Positions 1-13,275 of a DNA stretch of 64,000 bases are shown piece after piece. Numbering within the stretch: the stretch's first letter is position 1; each line of letters starts with the position of its first letter. The stretch comes from Polytrichum commune (lineage: Eukaryota > Streptophyta > Polytrichopsida > Polytrichales > Polytrichaceae), in NCBI GenBank assembly GCA_950295325.1, contig OX485807.1:50146796-50210795 (forward strand), read 5' to 3'. The translations under genes were made by a program, and so were the position numbers. The notes below the pieces were generated by a model. It saw only the letters and a list, made by a program, of their open reading frames with translations. It made no database searches and had not been told where the DNA came from.

Positions 1-103
1 TTTTCACCAAGGTATCAATATTTGTGCCATACCTTGCGCTTTTTGCCAGTATCATTGCTTTCTAAGGGTAAAGAATGGCTGAGCCAAGTTGTTTTGGATG
101 CAG

Positions 104-1639
104 GTCCATCTGGTGTCCCCGTTGGAGATCCTTGCATTTTGCATTTAGACTCGTATGAAGGAACTCACCATATTGGCTTGGAAGACTGCATCAAAAGGTT
201 TGCACTAGCCTACATGCTCATGTCCATTGATTTCTATTTTGTTTGCTCTATTTCCTTCCTCGAAACCACAACTATTTCTCAGGTTGGTTGTTTAATCTGA
301 ATTTTGCAGCTATCTTGAGGAGGAATGGAAAGAGCGAAATCAAAATGCAGATGCTAGAGGATATTTTGATGAAATACACTTTATTAGTGCGAAGGTCCCT
401 CAACAAGATAACCAGTGTGACTGTGGCATCTTTCTGTTGCACTATGTGGAGCTTTTCCTAAAAGTAGCACCTACGAGGTTCAGCTTGAAAAGCATTCGTA
501 ATTCGGAACCAAACTTTGTAAGTATGGGGACCCATCATTTATATTTCCACTCATATGTGCTTCTGTTCCACTTGTTAGCTCTTAGTGATGTAAATATAAT
601 ATGACCTGACCTCCTGTTTGGTGGGTTCTTCAATAGCTCAGAGAGGGTTGGTTCAAGCCATCTGAAGCCTTAGCAAAGCGCCTCTTCATTCAACAACTCA
701 TTATTTCCCTTGCAGAAGGGAGAAGTGCAGCTTCTTCGAAGGATGCTGAAGAGGCAAGCGACTTTGAGGCTAATGGAGAGTTAGCAGGAGTGAGTGAATC
801 TATTAATTGCTGACAAATGGGATCATGAGAAGCTGAGAGGCTTCAATATTCAAAAGAGAAATGAGTTTCTTCTGTCATTGAATGTGCAATCTCTAACGTA
901 CTAACCCGTAACAAGGATGGCACAAAGGTAGTTCTCGATACAATCAGTTGTTGAATTTGGGATTCTTTGAGGAGTTGCAATTTTCGAGTTCTCAAACTTG
1001 AAGTTTGTGGCTTTCAGAGTTCTATGGAATGTGAACACGACACCCACAAAAGTGGAAGTGACTTCTTCCCAGAGGTATCACAGGTCCTTGGCCCACATAC
1101 GAGGTGAGAAATCCTCAACTGAATATTTTGAATCAAGCAACAAATATATTTCATTGGACATATAAAAGAACCTCTTAAGAAATTTGACTGAAAATCAATG
1201 GATAATAATACACAAATTTTCTAACATTCTTAAGCCTTCCTAAGGGTGCAACCTTGGAGTCCTCTAGCTTGACTTGCAAAATTGTTCGTCAACACTGATC
1301 TAAATCGGATTTGAATTGGGTGGATATTAGATATTGGGTGTAATTAAAACTTATTTTAGAATATAAAATAGATATGTGCTTTGGAACACATAATTTTGAC
1401 ATATGATATAATTATTATATTCTTCTATATTCTTATTATATGATATCATAAGCCTATATCCCAGTATGTCTTGACATATCCTCTTGATCTCCCCCTTAGA
1501 TAATATGGGAGTTGCCAGCTTAGGGGTTTTACCATCCAATGAAGCCGAATGTAGAGACGTGGAAATTAATGTGAATCATAGTATTGCAGAGAACGAAGGG
1601 ATTCTCAAGAAGAAGAGATCTTGCCCGATACGGAAGTAG
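104..1639 (+). CDS. ULP2-like SUMO protease (C48 family), 3' part of gene
   Basis: Cysteine protease that would remove or process SUMO in the nucleus; the 5' part lies outside the window. I read five exons: 104-197, 310-517, 637-789, 1018-1103 and 1519-1639. All have AG acceptors and GT donors, and the phases join without a stop (the split codons at 197/310 and 1103/1519 are both AGC). The exons show the catalytic-Asp segment CILHLDS, then YLEEEWKERN, then the catalytic-Cys motif QDNQCDCGIFLLHY with its upstream Gln, then GWFKPSEALAKRLFIQQLI. The catalytic His must be upstream of the window. The tail after the protease fold is short and acidic, then ends in a basic KKKR segment just before the TAG, a possible nuclear signal. 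Bases 1-103 may be intron or earlier exon. Family assignment is strong; the ULP2 rather than ULP1 branch is inferred from the WKER and QDNxxDCG context. Confidence 0.85.
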
Positions 1640-3393
1640 CAGTAACTTTTCATGAGATGCTCGTTGGTTCAGGTAAGTGATTGGAAGCATGATGAAACTC
1701 AAAGCTTCCAAATTTGAGTGACTTTTCCATGCAAAAAGATTGATTTGTTGCTATAATCAAATTCTAAAATGAAGTTATCTTTGTTCCAGGAAGAGAAACT
1801 TTCCCCTCGGAAACACATTACAAAGAAGTTGGACCTAGGCAACAAGATTTGCAAACTATGGGATACACCCGTAGCCTTCTTAATACATTACATCAAAGGC
1901 CATGCCGGCTAATTGAGGATCCCACAAAGTGCTTGACCACTACAATTGTACCACCTAATTCAGTCATGATGATCGGAGTATACTTCATTTCCCTTTTTGA
2001 TGTTGATGTATTTTGTTTAGTGAGGAAGAGAAGTGGACATCAATCCTTAACTCTTGAAGGTCCAAGATCTCGTTTGGTTAGTTGAGCACTTAAAACACAA
2101 AAATCCTATATCTCATTCTATAGAAAGATATGTCATTATTATGTTGAACAAGCAAGTCACAAATTGACATACAATCTTCATCAATAGTTCAAATGTATGA
2201 ACCTTAACAAAATCATCCACTCTATGTCTTGTAGTCCCTAAATTAAGATAGAAATTTTCAAACACAAAGGATTAAGTGTATGTAACATAGAATCATTTTT
2301 AATTGTGTTATCATATATGTATCCAACATTTTGTTTGGTTCTAGAGGCATGTTGTGGGGATTAAGATTTCAAGCACAAGTAGAAAGTTGTACATTAGTCA
2401 ACATGTATTTAATGTTTCTTAGGTGTTAATCTCCAAAAATCATTGATAATGATTCATGCATTGCACAAGTGTGAAAACAACTTGTAATGTGTAGATGTTA
2501 TGTTTAAGGTGTTTTTAGCAACTTTCGTATTTGTTTCGGACGAGGAGATTTAGATCCAATTAAGACTTTCATCTTAGTTACTTGAGAAAATAAAATCATA
2601 ACGCAAGTGAATAAATGAATGAGAGTTGTACACTAACTCCCCTCTAGACTTAGATCACATTTACCATTTCACTATATATTTTTATTAATTATAGTTTTGC
2701 TAAGTAACACCTTTAATTAACTCAAGGCCTTAGCTTATGCAAGTACCATAAGCAAGTGGAGTTGATACTCTTGAGTAGCCTATAGACTATAATAATAGTG
2801 CTATGATACCTATTCGAATATATTTGAGATTGTTGCAACAATTGACCTTAACCATTTTGACATTTATATGTTTGATTCTCATCAATAATTAACATTTTGA
2901 AATTAAAGATTGATGAATATTGGAAATGTTTACCTATAATAAAAAGAGAGAAACATCTGACACATGTATGGTTTTTGACCACGCGATTTGACTTTCTAAT
3001 TTCAACAGGTTCACACACTAGATTATTTCGACCAAGGAGATTCATTGCTGCTTTGGGGTGCACAATCCTCTTACATGCTCAAGGATTGGAAGCATGTGAG
3101 TTTTGAAAAGGTTTAGGAAAATTTTGAGTTATTATTTACGTGCCATGGACATTTCTAGAATACGTAAAGTGTTGAGTGTTGTTCATGTGATAAAGATAAT
3201 AAGTTGAAAATGAAATTGTGGTTTATTCTTTTAGGGCACCCCTATTCCTGTATCCTCATGGCAACTACTTTGTGATGGAGTCGGTATGCCTCGGAGCCAT
3301 TGCCTTCCAAATTCTAAGCATTGTAGGCATGGCACGCGCGTAGTGGAGGCTACATCAACAACCATTGGTATTTATGATGTTTTTGACCGTAAG

Positions 3394-6300
3394 GTAAGGG
3401 TCATACATAGCTTTGAGGATGAATAGTTTTCTCTCTTTACACATTATTTTATCACATACAACTTTTCTAATGATGTTTCTCATAGTTGCTTTTTTTAAAA
3501 GATCATGGCCCCTTTCATTGCAATGTAAACACCTTTGTGGTAGAACATGGTAATCATCTCCATTAATGTATGTCCTTGATTGGATGTAAAGGAAAATCCC
3601 CCACACTTCAAGGATTGGTCACCTTTGCGGAATATCAAGCTTGGTTATCCAAGGTTGGATGAGGTATTTGTATTTCATTTCCTTTTGCCTATGATGTGAG
3701 TTTGAAGGGTCGGGGAATTTACCATGATGGTAAATACAACATTCACTATATTGGTGTTGTTATTTAGTATGGGTTTGAGAATATTGACATGTGTGGTATG
3801 TCACCACCAACACATCATGACAAACAACACAAACGGCACAAGCTTACTTAGACATTTGACAACTTGATTATATGTATAATCATATACATAATAATATTAA
3901 GTGTCATTTCAATATATCTTTATTTTAGTTGGATATTATATTTGGATATACTAAAGTTGTTATTGCAGCCAACATTCTTATTAATTGTCATTAGAAGTGT
4001 ACATCAATGTCATTTAAGTTGAAAATAATATTATGATATAAGTATATACTTTGACATTGTGGTAGTTTTAAAATAATGCTATTAAAATTTATCTGGCATA
4101 TCCAAAATAGGTGTTTAAACCGAGAGTTAGATTTTGACATGTGATAATCTATATGAATATGTCAGGGAATATGTAGTCCTCATTCTTTAATTTCTTTTTG
4201 ACATCATTCATAGATCCATGCCACAATTTCAAAATTTTAAACGTCATAAAAATGCATACTAGAATCACATTATTGTATTCAAACCAATACTGAACCTTGG
4301 AAGTCCTTCCAATGTGTTCAAAATATAATGAATGGTACTTGCAATATCTTCATGAAAATCCACATATTCAAATTATTGGAAGGATAATATGTCACAATCT
4401 ATATGTCTAGACGAACCTATGTGGTATGAACTACGTAACCAAGAGCTATGCAGAGAATGTTTGAACAACATGAAGATGAAGAAGAGATAATAGACAACCT
4501 TTTGCTCTCCTCTTCTGAACTTCCTTACATCTTAGCTTAGTTACATTTACAAATAAAAAATATGACCCAATATACTTATGCATTGTATCTAAAGTGCGAT
4601 GTTCCAGTAGAGTGATTTGAGGTTTTAGTGCAATCCTACTTACATGGAACCTTACACGTTACACCATAGTGTAGGTTGATGGTGGGATTGGTAAAAATCC
4701 AACCCTACACCAATTTTTGGAGGAGGTTTACTTTCCATGAAGATCTAAATGAACAAGCTTTGAATTTCTAATTCTTGATGGACAAATATAGTTTATAAAA
4801 TTTCACACAAATGAAAACATAATTCATAGTGTCAAGAAACAAATAAACAAATAAAGATTGGACCATGAAATTCATGGAGTACTACATAGGGGGTGATCTT
4901 AAGATGCTTTAAAATCAATAAAATGTTGATCAGTTGTTCCGTGGATAATTACATTTGTAGGTTGAACAATAAGCAAATTCACACATTTTAGCTTTGATCA
5001 AACTTATGGGTGTAGAAGTAGTTGTTAATTCACACACTTTTGGTTACTCACAAAAGAAAAAGAAAAATATGGTGAAAGATAATAAATACATGTTATATTC
5101 ACCAAATACATAATATGAGTGTGAAATCATGGGTGTGCAATTGACTAAACTTGGATTTTACATCAATGCATCAAGTGTTGCAAGGTGTTGGTTTAAATGA
5201 TGTCTAAATTTGAAAATGAAATTTATACTATCTTTAGTTGTGTGATTTTGTTGCATTCTTCCCATCCTACCGTACATATGCATACATGAATATAAATGAT
5301 CCATATTCAAATACATAGTACATAAATATGATAACCGTTGTCAAATGTCATATATTATTTCCACATTATTTTTTTAATAAGTTTCAATTTCGGCATATAC
5401 AAAGGAAAAGCTCGCTTTAATACTCATAGGGGTTGGATTAAACATACCATCTAGAGAACAAAATTAATAGTAGGGTCTTTATCAAAAAATAAAAATAAAA
5501 TGATTGATTGTTTTATTCCATTGTAGTGGTCAATGTGATGATAATCGTGGACTATTTCAAATTAAATCTACTTTATGAAGGTTAAAGTGCATATTTAAAG
5601 CATGAAACGTTCATCATTAGAACATGAAACATACAAAGAGTAGAAGAAATCTTCTTCACCTTCAAGGTGTTGGTTGTTGGCTCAACCACTCCAATATCTC
5701 AGGAAAGAATGGTTATTGCTATTTGACTTGCAAGAAAAAAAAAACGGATAGAGAGAAAAGTAAAAACACGTTAGAGTGTGGTTTTGTCCCTTGCTTGAAG
5801 AAAACCCTTTTGTCTTTCGGGACAACATGTGCGTGACACATTTAGGTTTCTTGAAGATCACCTGCTTAGTTGTTTTGGAGACTTGAATCTTTACAATAAG
5901 AAAATCCAAATCATATCACTCTATGAAAACTTGGATTTTGGTAGTTGTGTTATGAATGTGTACAAACAAATATGATTAATGTTCCATCACCATGATAAAA
6001 TTTGCTTATATAAATTTTATTTAAATAAAAGCAATATCTTCATTAAATGGATTGTTATATGTTTTTATTCTTTGAATGTTGTTTTTCAATGCAACTAATA
6101 TATGAATTGAGGGGTTTTCTAAACTCAAATGTTATACAAAGCAGTTTTGGAGTTGGTGCTAAGATGACATCAATATGTATGAACATTAATCTAGTTGAAA
6201 CATTAATGTGGAGGGTTTCATAATATGGCATTTGGATTTAACATATTGGTCTTCCATCAATGATTTTAGTCGTGATATATACATTAAACCCAAATAATTG

Positions 6301-6884
6301 TTTGATAGTCATATAATTTTATTTTATAGTAAGTCTACGCCAAATGCTAATGTTCAAACCCATAGAGTTTGAACATTAGCATTTGGAAACAAACTTGCGA
6401 TTGGCATGGATCTCTTCAAATATTGATTGAATTTCCATTGAAGATTTGTGTGGGAAGGCCGGTGTAGATCTTCATGTTCACACAATATGTGAAATGTTGT
6501 TAACAGTTCTATAGAATGTGATATCAAGTAAGTCCAAATATGTAGTGGATTTAAATAGCATGTTGGTTTCCTCTAGGAAACATGGGAGGACTCTTGAAGT
6601 CAAAATGGAAATTATGCTTGAATATTCAGCCTCATAGCTTGACAATTTGTTTGTTTCGGTTAAATTTGTCATTAGTCGACATGAAATGTAAGGTAGTTAT
6701 ATACACATCTCATAGTATACCAATTGACTTTGAGTTCCATACTTGGATATTTTTGTAGCTAAAATTTATAGAGAGAAAATGATTTTGAATTGATGATAAA
6801 TGAAGTGGAGTATTCTAGATTAACAACGGCACAATGTATCAAAGTGCTTCATGTTTAGGTGATTGCATTATTTTGTATGTGCAG
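3394..6884. other. Gene-less AT-rich stretch inside the TOPLESS-like locus
   Basis: About 3.5 kb where the middle WD repeats of a TOPLESS gene would be expected. I see no convincing exon. It holds AT-rich sequence and a perfect hairpin at 6340-6386. Short open frames here lack family features. Confidence 0.5.
6340..6386. repeat. Perfect 20-bp inverted repeat with 7-nt loop
   Basis: The 20 bases at 6340-6359 (CCAAATGCTAATGTTCAAAC) are exactly complementary to 6367-6386, separated by seven bases. It sits about 500 bp upstream of the WD exon at 6885. Transcribed, it would form a short perfect hairpin. Confidence 0.9.
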
Positions 6885-8264
6885 GATGAAATTACCAATG
6901 TCCACCTACATCCACATCTTGACATTGTATTTTGGGGTACAAAGCATGGTGTTATTGGGGCCTATGATTCCCAAAATGAGGTACAAAATTACTACCAAAA
7001 TCATACATGTGGAATACAAAAATATGCGTCGATAAATGATAACTTATTAAAGAACTAAAGATTATCTTATTTACGAGAGTCACTTTTGTAGTCCAAAGAA
7101 TGTCAATATAGCACATGAGTTAGACCTACGTGATGGTCTTAACTTCCTCTTGAATAATTTGTTGTTGACTTGTAGTTGCAAATAAGATGACCCAAGATAG
7201 GCACACAGTGGGAATCAATTACACGATTTGCAAAAAAAAAAGTTGATGTACGCATAATTTGAAGATGATTAACTAAACCATCTCAAGCAAAGTCCAATGC
7301 ATGCACTCTACCGTGCACAGGGGTGCTTAACAAAGGTGCTTATTTGAATAAATGTGCACATTGAACACATAAGGTGATATCGTTGAAGGTATAGTTTGTA
7401 TGCATAATTTGGGTGATTAATATGATGTGTATAATATGTAAAATGACAATAGGCCCATGATTCGAACATGAATGCAAAATCACAACAATAGCCATGAACA
7501 AGTGCATATGTTATGGGATACTACATATATTTAAAGCTCTATGTAATATCTACGCTTGGATTTGAAGGTGGAGCAAACACGTTACTTCTAAGTTTGTTGA
7601 AGAGTGCACCCCTCCAAATAACTATTATTCGCATTGGACTATTTTAATGTAGGTTGATTAATACATGGAAAATTTATCTTGGATCGCAGGATTTCACTAG
7701 AAGAGTGCATCTCCCTCAATTAGGGAAGTATGCCGTAAAGCATCCCATACAGGGCCTAATTTTTTCCATCGTTCTAAATATGTTGGTTATTTGTTGCAAT
7801 GACGAACACAAGGTAATTTTTCTCATATATGAAAGTCATCCATACACTTGAGTTTCCATTTATGTTCATGCCAAAGTCCCCTTAGAAAGCTACAACTTTG
7901 TTATCATTTCACCTTTTGATTATGATGATGTGTATTGAATCATGTTGAAATACAATTGAATAAAAGCTCGTGTTCTTTTTTGTATAGTTTATATCCTATG
8001 ACTCCGATCCCAAACTATTGGGTTCAAGTAAATTAACACTTAGTTATAATGTTCTAACATGCATGTTTGTGGTGTCATTAGTGGGGTATATTTACATGGA
8101 CACTCAATGATGAGCACATGGAGAGAATAAATGGATTGGACGACCACGATCCTTGTGACCTCCACAATGACCAAGTTCAACTCCTTGTTACAAATATAGA
8201 CAGCTTAGCCATTTGGGATTTGCAGCAACGAAAGGAACTCCACATGGTAAATATTAAATTCTTC

Positions 8265-8500
8265 TTAAGACCTTGTATCATTCATTGCACTTTTTTAGCA
8301 ATCGCGCCTTATTGCGATCATGATGCATGGTACACTTAAAATTGTTTTTTGTGTCACCAATTCTATTCAAATTCAAATTCTTTTTGGGATCTTGATTCGT
8401 CCATTGCACTTTGTGAGCAATCATGCCTTATTGTGATCGTGATGCATGGTACACATAATAGTGCATTTTGTGTCACCAATTCTATTCATCTTGCTCAATA
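8265..8500. repeat. Direct duplication of about 105 bp, two copies
   Basis: Two imperfect direct copies (about 8265-8375 and 8388-8495) share CATTGCACTTT, GCAATC(A/G)(T/C)GCCTTATTG, GATGCATGGTACAC and GTGTCACCAATTCTATTC. The end of the second copy is also one end of the dispersed palindromic-terminus repeat, in reverse orientation. It lies in the intron after the 8082-8246 exon. Confidence 0.75.
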
Positions 8501-9299
8501 TTAATTGTAAACCACCCATGTAGTGTCACCAGCACTGAATATGAATTTAAATTTATCTGTCATTCCTTGTAAAATAAATTCTGCATTACAAATTTACTAT
8601 GTTGCAATTATTGTCACTCACTAAGTGATTTTTCATCCAAATGTCAATCATCCATGACAATAATATTTCATTTCCGAATTATTAGGATGCAAGATATACC
8701 AAACTTTGTTTCAATAAATGGCAAATTTGGATGGACTAAAGTAATTTGGGATGAAAGTATTTAGTAAACTTACTCACAAGAAGTGTGATGAGAACAATTA
8801 CCTGAGTGACATGAAATACCATATGAAAGTGCATCCAATATATGGTGTAGTATGTTGATGTGGTAGCTATTATACTTATTATGTGTCCCTACTCAACCCA
8901 TAATGAAATTCCCACCTCCCGTTCGTTGACGTTTGGAATTCGTTCTACGCAGTGGCACCGCAAGGACACAAATGTCGAAGCATGGATACGTTGTGCTAAG
9001 TACTCATGTGACGGTGAGCTTGTGTATGCCGGCTTTGTCAACGGTTCGATTGGCGTATTTGATGCCACTGCTTGTTTACAACTACGTTGTCGAATTGCAC
9101 CATCCGCATACAGCCCAAATCAGCAGTCTCCCATGTACATATACTAATACCCCAATCCATGCGGAAGTCGTATCCAGATTTTCCTTCTCTGCTAGGCTGC
9201 AGTAGAACATGAATTGTTTGTGGCTGTGGAGCATAATATGTGTAGGTGTGGATGTTACTGTTTGCAGATATCATCTATAGTTGCAGCAGTTGGAGCTCT

Positions 9300-11740
9300 T
9301 CATAAATTCAATGCCATGCTTGCGATTAGATGGAGTTTGCGATGCTTTGATGGAAATTTTGATTCAACTTTTGTTGTCGATGCCAGGATCTTTTGGAAGA
9401 TTGTAGCGCATCCTCAAAAGCGCAACCAATTTGCAATTCATTTGTGGTACGATTGTGTCGTATATGTAATTGAGCCATCACATGAGTTGGGAGGAGAGTG
9501 GGTTTGCAAGGCCAATGAAGGAGTTGGCAGACAAATTTGAACTAATTAGACTTGATTGCATGCAATCACACTTTATTAGTTTGAATGTATGTAAATACTT
9601 TTGGAAATAGAAGGCACTAACTACAATATATTAAGCTAAACATTCTCAAACAAAACACTAATTTTTGTTCCATTTTAGGATGACAAAGACCCTTTCAATG
9701 GTAAGTCATGAAAATGTTGACCTCAATGTTGATGAGGGTTTCGTAATATTTTTGACTTCCAAGTTAATTACATGCTTTATTGACGGTTTCACTTCGAACA
9801 TGAAATCCCAATCAATTGCTTATTTACTCAATGGAAGTAAACATATATATTGGATTTTGGACCTTGAAGATGAAGTGCACTCAATATGGGTTACATGCAC
9901 AAGTGGCCCTCAAGAATGCAAGGGCAATTTGATTTTTCAAAGTCGGGCGGAGTGGGTAGCACGAAATAAATTTTAATTTATTTTTAGATTTCTTTTGTGG
10001 GGGTTGCCCGAAAGTGCCAAATCGCAGGCCCCGGCCCCTATCCACCTACCCCTAAAAGTTCGTAGGAGTCAACACCCGCCATCTATAACTAGCGGTTGGA
10101 CCTTCCTAATTTGCAATTACTTACATGATAAAACAATTCACCAATTGAACGTGTACCCTTTAAAACCATATTTGAACCTTTTTTATAACTACGCTAAATA
10201 GGTTACTTAGTGTCATATGATATTTTATGTCACTATGGTAACTTCTCGGATGACACTTCGTATGAATAAACTTACAGATGTTGTCATGGGTGATGGATGA
10301 GTTCATCCATTGGCCAAAACCCTACCTTCTCTTGTCAGCAACTTGTGATGAGATATTGCCACAGAAGATTAAAATTTGAATGAAATTTTGTTTGGTAAAT
10401 GACAAGAATTGCAACACTGTAAATTTATAATCCCAAAAAGGAATTTACATGGAATGACAAATAATGTTGGGCTAACATGAAGTGTTGGTGACACTATACT
10501 GCAGCCTACAATTAGTATTGAGCAAGACAATTAGAATTGGTGACACTGAATATCATATTTAGTGTACTAAGGGGGCTACTCAACCTTGCAAGTACGTGTT
10601 GAACCTCATTTCTTAGTTACATACTAGCCACCAAACCTCACCAAGTAGGCATTGAACCTCACTCACAATTCATTACCAGTCGCCAAGCCTCGCCACCAGG
10701 TGCCGTGCGACGTTACTTAGTTACCAAAGCACAAGATGACGGTGAATTTTCAACACAATCCAAAATATGGGACACAATAATCTGTCATATTTGGTAGTGT
10801 CAGCATAGGCTACGTAAGTGACATTTGATGCAAAGCCAATTGTAACTCACTGGGAAATGTTGTCACCGGTGCAAGTTTTTGCCTCTATTTTTATAAGTTT
10901 TTGGTTCATTTGAGAGAGAAAAAGGTATAAAATAAGAATTAATTACAAAGTGAAACTCACCTTATTATTTTTGGTGCCATCTATCATCATGGAGTGAAGA
11001 AATAGACCTTTAACCATGTGTGCATCTGAATGTTTCAAGGCTTCTATGACAACAGTTGTGAAGAAGTTAGCAAATTTGGGGCGATCGAGAAGGGATAGAG
11101 ATTTGGAAACTTTACGATACTTGAGGAGCCATTTTGCAAGCAAACAATTCATGAAACACAACAATTCTTGCACTCAACAATCTCTCTTTACTCTAGAAAA
11201 TTTTGCACCTAACAATGCTAATCCATGCAATCCCACTAACACCGAAGAGTTGCCCCCTATTGCAAGCCAACTCAGACTCTAAACCCACCCAATCCACTGA
11301 TGGAGAATGTTTGTTCAAACTGCACATGCACCAAAAAAATTTTGAACATAAAAAGTTTTGTATGCAAAACAACCAACTCCCAACCAAAAAGTTTAGTTGA
11401 ATCAAAAAATAACTCCAATCATGTCTGGAGAGATTTTCAAAAAAAAATCAGATGAGATCCAAGTGTTTTCAAATCCAACTGGTTACATGTTGATATCTTC
11501 TGATTATCCTTTTGGTAATTTTCTATAGACTCCCATGAAATGGTCGATGATTTGCCTAAAGTCTTGAACTTCAACCGGTTATTTCTCAAGCTCAACGGGC
11601 CCATCTCTCCCCAACCGTAAGTTGGCCCTGGGTGAGGAAGAAGTATGCTATGCTTCATCTTCCATGGTATGCTATGCTATGCTATGCTTCTTGGTACTTG
11701 TAGGTATTATATTCTCTGCTATGTTTTCTGCTAACTTAAG
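9300..11740. repeat. Repeat unit A: TOPLESS-like last exon plus 3' flank
   Basis: This stretch is repeated, with some divergence, at about 21541-24465. Shared landmarks in order: the last TOPLESS-like exon, a GGTTGCCCGAAAGTGCC-type G-rich block (10008), ACTAGCGGTTGGACCTTC (10088), a palindromic-terminus element (10196-10563), CCAGTCGCCAAGCCTCGCC (10676), and a block ending near 11740 with a reverse frame reading VDWVGLESELAC. No intact gene other than the exon remains. Confidence 0.8.
10190..10563 (+). repeat. Dispersed MITE-like element with palindromic CACTAAATAT ends
   Basis: The element is bounded by variants of CACTAAATATGATATTTAG TG, itself a palindrome (10-bp arms, one central base). 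Inside are TTTATGTCACTATGGTAAC near one end and TTGAGCAAGACAATTAGAA TTGGTGACAC near the other. Other copies: about 22440-22813, 30890-31125 and 39630-39995. Isolated ends occur at about 8459-8505, 14210-14262, 18795-18845 and 40350-40385. Non-autonomous; no coding. Confidence 0.7.
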
Positions 11741-12335
11741 GTTGCTTCACACAATGGCCGGTTTGCATGATCGGTGTGTTAAAAACGGTTTATGATAGCA
11801 TCAAGGGTGACAAAATTAATATTTTTAAAACAAAAGTAAACATTTTCTAAGACATAGTAAAATAAAAAATGTTACATTATACACAAATGATGACTACTCT
11901 CATAGAATAAAAAATGATAAAAGTAAACATTATTACTTCTTCTCTATTACCAAATACCACTCATGCCCATTATTTAAGTGGTGGGAAGGTATTGGTTATA
12001 AGAATCAAAGAAATAACATCTCATTAAAAATTACAAAAACTTTGTGAAAATTATTAATATAGAAAAACCTTCTGAAGACATCATCTCATATGTTATCGTA
12101 CACAGGTCAAAACATATGACTGAAGCTAGCTTTACCAGGAACATGGATGTATGTGCGGTTGAAGAAAATGAAGTAATAAACACCTCACCAAAAAGAACTA
12201 CATGAGCTCTAGTAACCATCATCCAAAAGAAAGCTAAAAGCAAATAGAACCTAGGATCAAAATGTTTTTCCTTTTGGCTAGGATTCCAAGCCTTAAACCT
12301 TTCCAACAAAAAAAAAAGAATTACCAAAGGAAAGT
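11741..12335. other. Unassigned intergenic sequence
   Basis: AT-rich sequence next to a short run of GCTATGCTATGCTATGC near 11668-11690. Open frames on both strands overlap and show no family features; I see no gene. Confidence 0.4.
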
Positions 12336-13275
12336 GTGGAAACAACAAGAGAGTTAATGAAAAAGATGATAAATATTGATGAAGCAAAGAAAATGCAAAA
12401 CATCAAACTTTCTTTTTCACATGTCCCTCAGATTGAGTGGCCCTCCAAAAGACAAGATAGAATAGATGATTACACTACAATCTCACTCAAGTTCCCTTTG
12501 TTGTGGAAGTTGATGAGAATGGATTCTTCTTTTACTACCCAATATCAATCCATTTTGAACTTCGAAAATAAAAATGGGAACGAAATATAGTCATATACAA
12601 GGTTAAAAAAAGAATATCCACAATGAAAATAGAACTTGGTGAGTTGATTGTTGAACCTATCGTGATCATGTGCTTTCATAAATCTACCTCATGAAGTGAT
12701 ACGATTAAACCTCGCCTTAAAAATCTACTAGTTGATGTAAAAAACCTTCTCCAAGGAACCAAGGCCTTCATCTTGAATTTGGATGATGAAAAACCATAGA
12801 GAGGAGAAAACCTGCAAATCCTATGATGTATTAGCATTTAAGAACCTATTTTCAGTCAAAATTTCAAACGACACACTAATTGGAAAAGATTGGTACAACA
12901 TTTTTGAAAAGGTAGTAAACAAAGTATTCGACCGTGCATATGACTATGAGATCTCTAATGTCCAAAAGAAGAAAAAAAAGAATTTTGCATGGATAGAAGC
13001 AACATTACCAGAACAAGAAAAAATAACATTTATAATTTATAACTTTACAATGAAATTTTCGATGTTAAATGCAAATTAGAACATAAAGTTACCGAGGATG
13101 ATAAAGCAAGAAAAACTACTTCTATCCTCATAGTAAAAAGTCTAAACAAAATAATTAACACTCAAACAATTGAACTTGGATTAAGAAAACATATGGAAAA
13201 AAATGTGGTAAACATCTTTTTCAAAATTAACAACGGTAAACACGTGGGGAGTTGCAATATACAATATCTATTTTA
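12336..13275 (+). pseudogene. Broken ORF of unknown, probably retroelement, origin
   Basis: Two open pieces (12336-12590, 12783-13079) and a third frame at about 13078-13270 read as one lysine-rich protein interrupted by frameshifts and stops. The last piece reads HKVTEDDKARKTTS and later NIFFKINNGKHVGSCNIQYL, after FAWIEATLPEQEKITFIIYN in the previous frame. The continuation across a frameshift near 13060-13080 suggests a decayed gene rather than chance. I do not recognise the family; an ORF1-type retroelement protein is only a guess from composition and context. Confidence 0.4.

Larger units (their letters stand above)
1790..9540 (+). pseudogene. TOPLESS-related WD40 gene, highly diverged or decaying
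   Basis: TOPLESS proteins are nuclear transcriptional corepressors with an N-terminal LisH/CTLH part and two C-terminal WD40 propellers. Here only WD-repeat exons can be seen: 1790-1909, 3009-3095, 3235-3393, 6885-6980, 7690-7812, 8082-8246, 8953 to about 9134, and 9268-9540. The exons between 3009 and 8246 are phase 0 with AG/GT borders and open frames. Family-like segments include DEITNVHLHPHLDIVF, QGLIFSIVLNMLVICC, HNDQVQLLVTNIDSLAIWD, YSCDGELVYAGFVNGSIGVF, LQLRCRIAPSAY and, at the end, IVAHPQKRNQFAI followed by YVIEPSHELGGEW. Order and spacing follow the C-terminal half of TOPLESS. Against a working gene: the first exon hits TAA at 1910 after a GHAG motif, about 3.5 kb without recognisable coding separates the exons ending at 3393 and starting at 6885, and no N-terminal domain is visible. 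It may be a pseudogene or a fast-evolving truncated paralogue. Confidence 0.68.
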
